Source: Aridibaculum aurantiacum
Lineage (GTDB): Bacteria; Bacteroidota; Bacteroidia; Chitinophagales; Chitinophagaceae
Reading direction: 5' to 3'
DNA length: 64,000 nucleotides
Assembly: GCF_017355875.1 (NCBI RefSeq)
Contig: NZ_JAFEWC010000002.1
Location: 310,001 to 374,000 of the forward strand
A program made the translations under genes and the position numbers. This document shows, piece by piece, positions 25,198 to 34,300 of the stretch (its first letter is position 1; each line of letters opens with the position of its first letter). A model generated the notes under the pieces. The model was not told the origin of the DNA. It saw only the letters and a program-made list of their open reading frames with translations, and did no database searches.

Positions 25198-28100
25198 ATG
25201 AGAAGTTTTTACGCTCTTGTTTTACTATTCTTTTGCCTGCTTACAAATGTAGTGCATGCACAAACCTCCACTATTTCCACCACGTTTACCAACAACAATG
25301 GTAACGGGCAGGTAACTTTCAATTTTCAAAATACCAATGGCTACCCAGTACGTATCACTGAGATTGCCAGTGTTACCAGCAGTACAGGGTCTATACCTGT
25401 ACAGGCATGGTATAGAACTACACCAATTAATAGTGCTACCGCGCCGCCAGCTGTTACCACAGCTAACGGCTGGACACAATTTGGTAGTGCAACCATTACT
25501 GCTGTAGCAAATTCAACTACTACCACACCCCAAACTTTCATGACTGGCCTGGACCTGGTAGTACCAGCAGGAGCTACTTATGGTATAGTAGTAGGTGCAA
25601 CAAATTTGCGCTATAGCTCATTGGCTGCGGGTACTTACACAGAGTCAAGTGGTGGGTGCAGCATAATTACCGGAACTAATATTGGTTGGGCAGGGGGAGC
25701 CATTCCGGCTAATTTTGCTAACAATGAGCGTGGGTTCATTGGTACAGTAACTTTTGAATCTGTTGGCCCTTGTACTTCACCTCCTAATACCGGTACTATT
25801 AGCAGTACACAAAATCCTGCTTGTTCAGGTTCTAATTTTACACTAACCCTTGTAGGCGGTACTGGTGGCACAGGACAAACTTATCAGTGGCAATCATCTA
25901 CGGATGATGCTACTTGGAGTAATATTGCAGGAGCAACTACTGCTACGCTTACTACATCTCAAACAGCTTCTACTTATTATCGTGCTATAGTAACCTGCGG
26001 AACAGCTGTTACTTCTTCCAGCGTGCAAATCACTACTCCGGCACTTGTATCTGGCAACTTTACCATCAACAGTGGCTTGCCAACAGGAGGTGGAGTTTTC
26101 CAAACCTTTACTGAAGCCATCAATCATATCAAATGTGGTATCAGTGGACCGGTGACATTTACTGTTGAACCAGGATCAGGTCCATATAACGAGCGGGTAG
26201 TGATACCACAAATTGGCGGCGCATCAGCAACCAACAAAGTAACATTCATAGGTAATGGTGCAACCATCTTGCACAATACCAGCGATGGTAACAACAGGAC
26301 AGCTGTTACTTTTAATGGTGCAGATCACATAGTGCTGGATAGCCTGGTGGTGGATGCTTCTTCCGGAACTTTTGGCTGGGGTATAGTATTGACGGGACAG
26401 GCTGATAGTAATATTATCCGTAACTGTACCATCGTAACAAACAAGAGCTCTACCTCTACCAACTACATGGGTATCCTTATCAATGGTTCTACTACAGCTA
26501 CAGGTTCATCTGGTAATAATGCAAACGGAAACTTAATAGCTAATAACACCATTGATGGAGGTTATCATGGAATCTACTTATATGGTAGCACAACACCTTA
26601 CAATCAAAACAATATAGTTGCAGGAAATAGGGTTTTAGACTTTTACAACTATGGCATCTACTTCTACGGTAATAACAACATAACGATCAGTGGTAACGAT
26701 ATTAGTCGCCCGACGAGAACTGCTGTAACAAGTACTTATTCTATCTATATTTCTACCAATACCAATGCACTGGTGGAGAAAAATAAGATCCACAACCTGT
26801 TTGATGCTGCTACTGGTAGCACATCACTTTGCTATGGTATTTATGTCATTGCATCGGGATTGTCTGCAGCACAGCCAAATCGTATAGAAAACAACCTGCT
26901 ATACAACTTCAATAATGGTGCAGGTACGCAAGCAGGTATTTATGCTTTGGGTTACAATAACTACAACTACTATCACAACACGGTGGTACTGGATGATGCA
27001 GCTTCTACGGCGGGTACTACTTATGGTATGTACGTGTATGGTACAGCCACCAATGTGAAGAACAATATCGTGATCGTAAGCCGTGGTGGTACAGGTACAA
27101 AATATACAATGTACTATTCTACCACTGGCGTTACTACATCTAATAACAACGTATTGCAGATGTTGTCTACTACGGGTACTACCAATGTACTTGTAAACAG
27201 GAGCAGCGTGAATTATACAACACTGGCAGGATGGCAAGCATCAAACAGCAATGCATTTGATCAGCAGAGCGTGGATGTAGATCCAATGTTCTTGAATCCT
27301 TCTGCCGGTGAATACATACCACAGTCGCCAACGCTTAACAATCTTGGTGCTAACGTAGGCGTAGCTACAGATATTGATAACAAACCTCGTACGGTAGCTT
27401 CGCCAGATCCGGGTGCTTATGAATTTAATCTTGGTTCTTGTACTTATCCATTAACACCAGGAACGGTGGTAGCACCTACTACTGTTTGTGCAAATACGCC
27501 ATTCATTCTTACACTTGACAACAGCAGCACTGGCGATGGATTAACCTACCAGTGGCAGTCATCAACTGATAACGTAACATGGACAAACCTGGCAACGCCT
27601 TCAACGGCTATTTCTTTCCAGGCATCACAAGCATCTGCTACATGGTACCGTGCTGCGTTGCAGTGTGGAACGGGTGCTATAGTGCATACTGCGTCTGTAC
27701 AGGTAGCTTCGCCAGCTTTGGTGTCAGGTACATATACAATCAATTCAGGACTTCCCACAGGCTCAGGGAACTTCCAAAATTTTGCTGATGCTATCAATCA
27801 TGTAGCATGTGGTATCAATGGTCCTGTAGTGTTTGATGTTGCCCCAGGCAGTGGACCTTATATGGACCAGGTCGTTATTCCACAAATAAAAGGAGCTTCA
27901 CCAGTAAATACTATCACCTTCAATGGTAATGGTGCTACTATTACTTATTCACCTACTGATGGTTCTTTACGTTCAGCTATTTTATTAAATGGCTCAGACC
28001 ACGTGATTATTGACAGCTTCATAGTAGATGTTTCAAACGGAACTTTTGGATGGGGTATTTCCTTGGCTGGCCAGGCGGATAGCAACACCATCAGGAACTG

Positions 28101-30972
28101 TAAGATCATAAACAATACGACATCTACCAGTACCAATTACATGGGTATCATCCTTAATGGATCGGCTACATCTACGGCTTCTTCTGGTAACAATGCTAAT
28201 GGAAACCTGGTGACAGGTAATACAATCACTGGTGGATACTATGGCATTTATGCCTATGGTAGCACCGCGCCATACAACAAGAGAAACATATTCAGCAACA
28301 ACAAAGTGGAGGACTTCTATTCCTATGGTATCTATACATATGGCCAGGACTCTATCATCATAAGCGGCAATGATATCTCGAGGCCAGCACGTACTGCAGT
28401 TACAAGTGCTTATGGTATTTATCCAGCCTCTTGTACAAATTTTCTGGTGGAGAAAAACAGCATTCACAACCTGTTTGACGGAGCGCCTTCAAGCACATCC
28501 AGTTCATATCCTATTTACGTGGCATCAACAGGACTGGCAGCGTCACCTAACAGGATAGAAAACAACATTGTATACAACCTGAACAATGGCGCAGGGCTTA
28601 TCTATGGCTTGTATGGTTCCAGCTATAATTACAATAATTATTATCACAATACGGTAGTGATAGATGACGCAAGTGCTACTGCTGGTACAACCTATGGTTT
28701 GCTGGTAAGTGGTACAGGCGTTAATGTAAGAAACAATATCGTGATAATAAGCAGGGGTGGTACCGGTGCTAAATACAACCTGTACTATTCTACAACAGGT
28801 GTTACTTCTTCTAACAACAACATCCTAATAAATACTTCTACCGGTGGAACTACCAACGCTATAGCATATCATTCCACTGGTTTCAATACTCTTGCTGCAT
28901 GGCAAGCTGCTAACAGCAACAATGATCCCCAGAGCCTTGAAATTGATCCTGCATTTGCCAATGCTGCCGGTGGTGATTTTACACCAACCAATAGCCTGGC
29001 AAACAATAAGGGTGCAGCAGTAGGAGTGTTAACTGATTTTTACGACAGTACCAGGAGTACTACCACACCTGATATTGGTGCAATAGAATTCTCTACTTTG
29101 ACTGCAGGCAATAACATGAGCGCAGAACAACTTGTAACACCGACGGCAAAAGCTAGTGGTTGTTATACTGCAAGTGAGCAAGTGACAGTACGGATTAGAA
29201 ACTCAAGTTTATCTGCTATTGATTTTGCTGTTACCCCAGTTACGATCACTGTAGAAGTATCTGGTGCAACAAACCAATACTTTACGCATACACTCAACAC
29301 GGGTACAATGCAATCAGACGCAACAATGGATGTATTGATGCCGCAACTGTTAGATATGTCAGCTGCAGGTACGTACACTTTTGCTGCAGCAACTTCTGTA
29401 GCAAATGATGCTAATCCTTCAAACGATGCTATAGTGCCGGTTGTACGCACTAAACAGCAATTAACAGCAGGTACTGCTGTATCTGCCCCTGATTCATATT
29501 GTGCTCAGTCTTCTATAATGCCTATGCTAAAAACAAGCGGCGCTGCAGGATATAACAACTTGCAATGGCTACAAAGCACATCGGCAACTGGAGGATGGTC
29601 CACAATACCAGGTGCAACAGGTACTACTTATCAACTGGCAACTGCACCTACACAAACCATGTATTACAAATTGTCTTCTACTTGTGGTACCAGTGTAGAT
29701 ACAAGTGCGATGATAATGCTGGAATACAATAATCCAACTATCACGTCTACCACGCCAGCTGCACGTTGTGGTGCAGGTAATGTAACAATGTCTGCCGCGG
29801 GTTCAGCGAGCAACATCAATTGGTACAGAACTGCTACAGGTGGTGCTCCTATTTATACAGGTAATTCTTTTACCACTGCTATTTCATCCGATACTACATT
29901 CTATGTAGCAGCAGGGCAGGGTGGTGGTTCTGAATATGTAGGTCCGGCAGATATTGCTATTGGTGCATCTATATCTGTAAACTATAACTACTACCTGACT
30001 TTTGATGTGCTACAACCAACAACTATTGTTTCTGTTGACATTTTCCCTACAGATGCAATAGGTACTTCGGCTTCTATCCAGATTACCAACAGTACAGGAA
30101 CTGTTTTATATACCATTCCATATACTACAACGGTAACAGGTGGTAACAAGCAAACAGTTGTTCTAAACCAAACAATGACTCCGGGCTCTTATAGAATGCA
30201 GCAGGGCGGTACGCATATCAACCTGCATCGTAATTCAACGGGTGCAAGCTTCCCTTATACTTCGTCTGCTGTTTCTATCACAGGTCATAGTTTCAGTTTC
30301 GCAAGCAATCCTACGTTCTACTACTACTTCTACAACTGGCAAGTGAGCTCTGGTTGTGAAAGTGCACGTATGCCTATTACGGCTTCTATCACTGATTGTC
30401 CTGTGCCAGTGAACCTGTACAGCTTCAAAGGTGAAAAACAAGCGAGCACCAACAGGCTTGAGTGGACAACACTTACTGAAGCGAACAATGCAGGTTTTGA
30501 ACTTCAGCGTAGTGCTGATGGCACCAACTTCAGTGCATTGGCATTTGCTGAGTCTAAAGCTGCGAATGGCTTTAGCAACAGGCCACTCACTTATTCTTAC
30601 AATGATGTACGTCCGTTAGCTACAAACAACTATTACAGGTTGAAGCAAATGGACAAGGACGGAAAGGTTACCTTCTCTCAAATAGTATTGCTAAAAGGAG
30701 CAAAGGTGAATGCAGTAACCATTAGCAACATTTATCCAAATCCTGTGAAGAATGATCTGAATGTTGTAATCGCTTCACCTGCTACAGAGAAAATTCAGCT
30801 GGTAGTAACGGATGTTACTGGTAAAGTAATGGCCAACGCTGCTTACCAGTTGCAGGCTGGAGACAATGTCATCAAGTTGGATGTTGAAAGATATTCAACG
30901 GGTACATACATCATTAAAGCAACTTGTGCTAATGGATGCGATATAGCTTCATTTAAGTTCATAAAGCAGTAA
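25198..30972 (+). CDS. Giant surface protein with two parallel beta-helix modules, T9SS type A tail
   Basis: This 1924-residue protein has a signal peptide (MRSFYALVLLFFCLLTNVVHAQ). Layout: an N-terminal strand-rich domain (about 25-195), an Ig-like unit with TYQWQSSTDDATW (about 200-280), beta-helix module 1 (284-745), a second Ig-like unit, beta-helix module 2 (842-1299), a CARDB-like domain starting SGCYTASEQVTVRIRNSS (about 1320-1420), two further Ig-like units, and a membrane-distal FELQRSADG domain (about 1734-1830). The type A sorting tail covers 1842-1924 (NIYPNPVKNDLN, GTYIIKATCANGC, KFIKQ). Each beta-helix module starts TINSGLPTG-G-FQ-F and ends GA-EF. The tail sends it through T9SS to the cell surface. 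It is preceded by micro-ORF 1 and followed by a terminator. It probably acts in adhesion or polymer contact, which is inference. Confidence 0.9.
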   Translation: MRSFYALVLLFFCLLTNVVHAQTSTISTTFTNNNGNGQVTFNFQNTNGYPVRITEIASVTSSTGSIPVQAWYRTTPINSATAPPAVTTANGWTQFGSATITAVANSTTTTPQTFMTGLDLVVPAGATYGIVVGATNLRYSSLAAGTYTESSGGCSIITGTNIGWAGGAIPANFANNERGFIGTVTFESVGPCTSPPNTGTISSTQNPACSGSNFTLTLVGGTGGTGQTYQWQSSTDDATWSNIAGATTATLTTSQTASTYYRAIVTCGTAVTSSSVQITTPALVSGNFTINSGLPTGGGVFQTFTEAINHIKCGISGPVTFTVEPGSGPYNERVVIPQIGGASATNKVTFIGNGATILHNTSDGNNRTAVTFNGADHIVLDSLVVDASSGTFGWGIVLTGQADSNIIRNCTIVTNKSSTSTNYMGILINGSTTATGSSGNNANGNLIANNTIDGGYHGIYLYGSTTPYNQNNIVAGNRVLDFYNYGIYFYGNNNITISGNDISRPTRTAVTSTYSIYISTNTNALVEKNKIHNLFDAATGSTSLCYGIYVIASGLSAAQPNRIENNLLYNFNNGAGTQAGIYALGYNNYNYYHNTVVLDDAASTAGTTYGMYVYGTATNVKNNIVIVSRGGTGTKYTMYYSTTGVTTSNNNVLQMLSTTGTTNVLVNRSSVNYTTLAGWQASNSNAFDQQSVDVDPMFLNPSAGEYIPQSPTLNNLGANVGVATDIDNKPRTVASPDPGAYEFNLGSCTYPLTPGTVVAPTTVCANTPFILTLDNSSTGDGLTYQWQSSTDNVTWTNLATPSTAISFQASQASATWYRAALQCGTGAIVHTASVQVASPALVSGTYTINSGLPTGSGNFQNFADAINHVACGINGPVVFDVAPGSGPYMDQVVIPQIKGASPVNTITFNGNGATITYSPTDGSLRSAILLNGSDHVIIDSFIVDVSNGTFGWGISLAGQADSNTIRNCKIINNTTSTSTNYMGIILNGSATSTASSGNNANGNLVTGNTITGGYYGIYAYGSTAPYNKRNIFSNNKVEDFYSYGIYTYGQDSIIISGNDISRPARTAVTSAYGIYPASCTNFLVEKNSIHNLFDGAPSSTSSSYPIYVASTGLAASPNRIENNIVYNLNNGAGLIYGLYGSSYNYNNYYHNTVVIDDASATAGTTYGLLVSGTGVNVRNNIVIISRGGTGAKYNLYYSTTGVTSSNNNILINTSTGGTTNAIAYHSTGFNTLAAWQAANSNNDPQSLEIDPAFANAAGGDFTPTNSLANNKGAAVGVLTDFYDSTRSTTTPDIGAIEFSTLTAGNNMSAEQLVTPTAKASGCYTASEQVTVRIRNSSLSAIDFAVTPVTITVEVSGATNQYFTHTLNTGTMQSDATMDVLMPQLLDMSAAGTYTFAAATSVANDANPSNDAIVPVVRTKQQLTAGTAVSAPDSYCAQSSIMPMLKTSGAAGYNNLQWLQSTSATGGWSTIPGATGTTYQLATAPTQTMYYKLSSTCGTSVDTSAMIMLEYNNPTITSTTPAARCGAGNVTMSAAGSASNINWYRTATGGAPIYTGNSFTTAISSDTTFYVAAGQGGGSEYVGPADIAIGASISVNYNYYLTFDVLQPTTIVSVDIFPTDAIGTSASIQITNSTGTVLYTIPYTTTVTGGNKQTVVLNQTMTPGSYRMQQGGTHINLHRNSTGASFPYTSSAVSITGHSFSFASNPTFYYYFYNWQVSSGCESARMPITASITDCPVPVNLYSFKGEKQASTNRLEWTTLTEANNAGFELQRSADGTNFSALAFAESKAANGFSNRPLTYSYNDVRPLATNNYYRLKQMDKDGKVTFSQIVLLKGAKVNAVTISNIYPNPVKNDLNVVIASPATEKIQLVVTDVTGKVMANAAYQLQAGDNVIKLDVERYSTGTYIIKATCANGCDIASFKFIKQ

Positions 30973-30984
30973 AATGAAATAACG

Positions 30985-31012
30985 AAAGACCCGGTAAAAC
31001 GGGTCTTTTTTT
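30985..31012 (+). terminator. Rho-independent terminator after the first adhesin gene
   Basis: A perfect 9-bp stem (AAAGACCCG with CGGGTCTTT, loop GTAAAA) runs into eight T residues, 13 nt after the stop codon. Confidence 0.9.
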
Positions 31013-31091
31013 TGAAATTTTATTAGGATATATAGGAATATAAATTCCTGGAATAGGCCTGAAATCAACAAATCAATATTTCACAATTTAG

Positions 31092-31150
31092 CCCGCTGAT
31101 TTATATGCAGCGGGTTTTTTGTTTTGAATTATCTATTAATTCCAATTAAA
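31092..31150. repeat. Direct repeat copy 2, terminator-like
   Basis: This is the second copy of the CCCGCTG, CAGCGGGTTTTTTGTTTT, TTCCAATTAAA series seen after tsf. It can fold as a 7-bp stem followed by a T run, but it lies 120 nt after the adhesin stop and behind that gene's own terminator, so it looks redundant. It may mark the edge of an inserted or duplicated block. Confidence 0.5.
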
Positions 31151-31390
31151 TTTTGCTTTAGTAAATAAGCTCAATTATTAATTTATTTACCAAAATAATT
31201 TTAAACACTAATGCGGTTATCATTAGAATTAAAAGCTTTTACTCCCACACTAAATAGAGAGAAAATAACTTGAAATAATTGTAATTATTGCTTTAAAAAC
31301 AGGTGTAATAAAATATTTCATTTAAAAAAATCTGTCAATTTTTCTATTTTATTAATTACCTTACCACCTATTCCCAAAATAATTCGCTTT

Positions 31391-34300
31391 ATGAGAAAAC
31401 TGTACACTTTCCTATTAGGGAGTTTTTTGCTTTTGATGCAGGTAGCATCAGGGCAAACAAATATCGCCGCTTATCCCTACTCCACTTCTGTTGGAACCTA
31501 CACACCTATCACCGGTACTACCATTTGGAGCGGTACCTGGGATAGCGAGATCAGTGCCTCCTTACCCTTAGGTGGCACATTCACTTATGGTGGTGTAGCC
31601 TTTACCTCAGCGTATGTATCAGCCAATGGTTGGCTGGCTCTAGGTTCTACCGCTCCATCATCTAGTAGCAGTCCTTTAAGTTCTTCAGTAGGAACAGTAG
31701 GAGGTGTAATATCCGCTTATGGTAATGATGGTTCCAACTCTACTGCTACAGGCGCTTCTCCCCTGGTGAGCTATGCCAACGTTGGTGGTGCAACTGGAGA
31801 ATTTGTAGTTCAATTTAGAGATCACGCCCGTTGGTCAAACCGTACAACTGAGAGGCTGAACTTCCAGATCAGGCTTAACCTGGCTACAGGCGCCATCAAC
31901 ATCGTATATGGTTCATTCACGCCTTCAGGTAGTACAGCTACCACATCGCAGGTTGGTATAAGGGGCAATAGCACTACTTATGCTAGTAATGTAAACAACC
32001 TGATGGTAGCTAATATACCAGCAGGCACCACCTGTAACTGGCAGTCACCAGTGACAGGTTTCTCTAATGCAAGCACTATGGTATATACCGGTGACAATAA
32101 TAATATTTCAGTGCCTAACGGCCTTACCTATACATGGACACCACAATCAACCGTGCTGCCTGTTCGTGTATTCTCAGCAGTTTCAGCAATTACAACTACT
32201 AGTGCTACTATATCGTGGACTGCTTCAACAGGTGCTACTTCTTATAACGTTCAGTACCGCGCATTAGGTAGTTGTACATGGACGAATGTACCATCTGTTA
32301 CTACCACTACAGCTACTTTAAATGGCTTAACCCCGAGCACTGTTTACCAGGTGCGTGTACAAGCTGCAGCTGGTGCTGATGTGTCACCTTGGTCGCACAT
32401 TCCTAATTCAGCAGGTACGGGTGATGGATATACTGCTACAGGAACTTTTACTACTACTGCTATACCTACTGACCTGCAGGCAAGCCAACTGGTTTCACCA
32501 GTTACCAATGCAAGTGGCTGTTATACTACCGCGCCTGTTACAGTTCGTATTCGTAATGCCGGTACAGATGCAATTGACTTTAGCACCAATAATGCAACTG
32601 TGAGCGGTTCTGTTACCGGACCTAATGCTACCACTTTCACTCCAGTAGTCATCAACTCTGGTACGCTGGCAGCGGGTGCTACACAAGATGTAGTATTAGC
32701 ACCAACATATAATATGACAGCTGTGGGAACGTATACATTCAATGCTTCTGTTACCTTAGCCACTCCTGATGCTAACCCTGGTAATAATGCCATTGCTCCG
32801 GTTAGTTTTACAACTACTGCCCCGGCTTCTTTACCACAAATTGTAAATTTTACAGGCTATAGCGGAACACCTGCTTCGCTTAATACAGCTTTCCCTGGAT
32901 GGACAGAAGGTTCAGGTACTGTAGTACCTGTGTTTGGTGGCAATGGTTCATTTACCAATACTTCATCTACAACCCAAGTAGGTAAATATGGTGCTGCCGC
33001 TAAGATCAACTTGTACAACGCCACCAGTGGTTGGCTTATTTCTCCTAGAGTAGTACCTACAGCAAATCATAAGTTTAAATACAAGGCAGCCCTTGTTGGT
33101 TATGCAAATGCAACTGCTGCAGATTTTGGTACCACTGATACGGTTAAAGCATTGATCAGTACTGACTGCGGCAATAGCTGGATAACGCTGAGAGAGTTTA
33201 ATAGCTCTACAACACATGGCCTTGATAATTCTTCTAATGATCTACGATTCTTTGAAGAAGATCTTACACCTTATGCTGGTCAGACAGTGATATTAGCTAT
33301 TTATGCGCGGAGGCTTTCAGGTGCTTCTCCTGATATTGATTTTGTAATAGATGATCTTGCAGTGGATTTACCTACTACTTGTTATGAGCCTTCAGGTATC
33401 TCTGTTTCAGCAATAACAACAACCGGTGCAGAAGTACAATGGTCAGCTCCTTCAACTGGTTCTGCGCCAGCATACCAGATTTACTACAGTACGAGTTCTA
33501 CTGTTCCAACAGGTGCTACTACTCCCATGGTAACAGCTGTACCTAACAGTCCTTATACTTTAGCTGGTCTTACAGCTGGTACTTCATACTTCCTGTGGGT
33601 AAGAACTGATTGCGGTACTACTGATGGCGTAAGCCATTGGGCTGGACCTGTGCAATTTGTATCGCTATGTAATCCTGTTACTTCATTCAGTCAAGATTTT
33701 AGCAGTGTTACAGTACCTGCATTACCTGCTTGTTGGGCAAAAGTTGGAGCAGGCGGATCTGCTTCTACACAAACTACCAATGCACATTCTGTTCCTAATA
33801 CGCTGTTCATTAACTCTAGTTCTACCTCTTCACTTGCAGTTGTTTCTTTGCCACCTGTAAGTAATCTTGACCAGGCGACACACAGGCTTACTTTCAAAGC
33901 AAGAGCAAGTTCTACAATCAATGGTGTCATTGAAGTAGGTTTCCTTACTGATCCTTCTGATGCTACTACCTTCAACCTGATAGAGCAGAAGACCATCAGC
34001 ACGCTTACATACCAGGACTATGTTGTAGTGCCTTCACCAATGCCTGGCATCCAGGTACTTGCTTTCCGCCATGCTGGTAGCCCTGCTAATGCAGTGTTGA
34101 TAGATAATGTGGAATGGGCTCCTATTCCAACGTGTGATGTGCCTTCTGCCGTGACCGTTTCAAATATTACTGTGAATTCGGCAGAAGTAGAGTGGACAGC
34201 ACCGACTGTTGGCTCAACTTTGAGCTACGACATCTATCACAGCACTACTAATACAGCGCCTACTGCTGCTACTACTCCTTCAATAACAGGTGTGGTGAGC

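Larger units (their letters stand above)
30973..31390. other. AT-rich intergenic region before the FN3 adhesin gene
   Basis: These 418 bases contain the terminator at 30985, a second terminator-like repeat at 31092, and a perfect 7-bp inverted repeat AATAATT-GT-AATTATT at 31274-31289. The last could be an operator. No gene and no member of the micro-ORF family is present. Confidence 0.5.

Noticed and set aside
26038-29100. Repeated DNA in the adhesin genes as a possible CRISPR or satellite
   Set aside because: The repeats are in frame, diverged and of protein-domain length; they are duplicated beta-helix and Ig-like modules.
31340-31390. A degenerate micro-ORF remnant (L-P-P-I-P reading) just before the 31391 adhesin
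   Set aside because: The HP-x-EW part is absent and there is no start codon in a suitable position; the match is too short.
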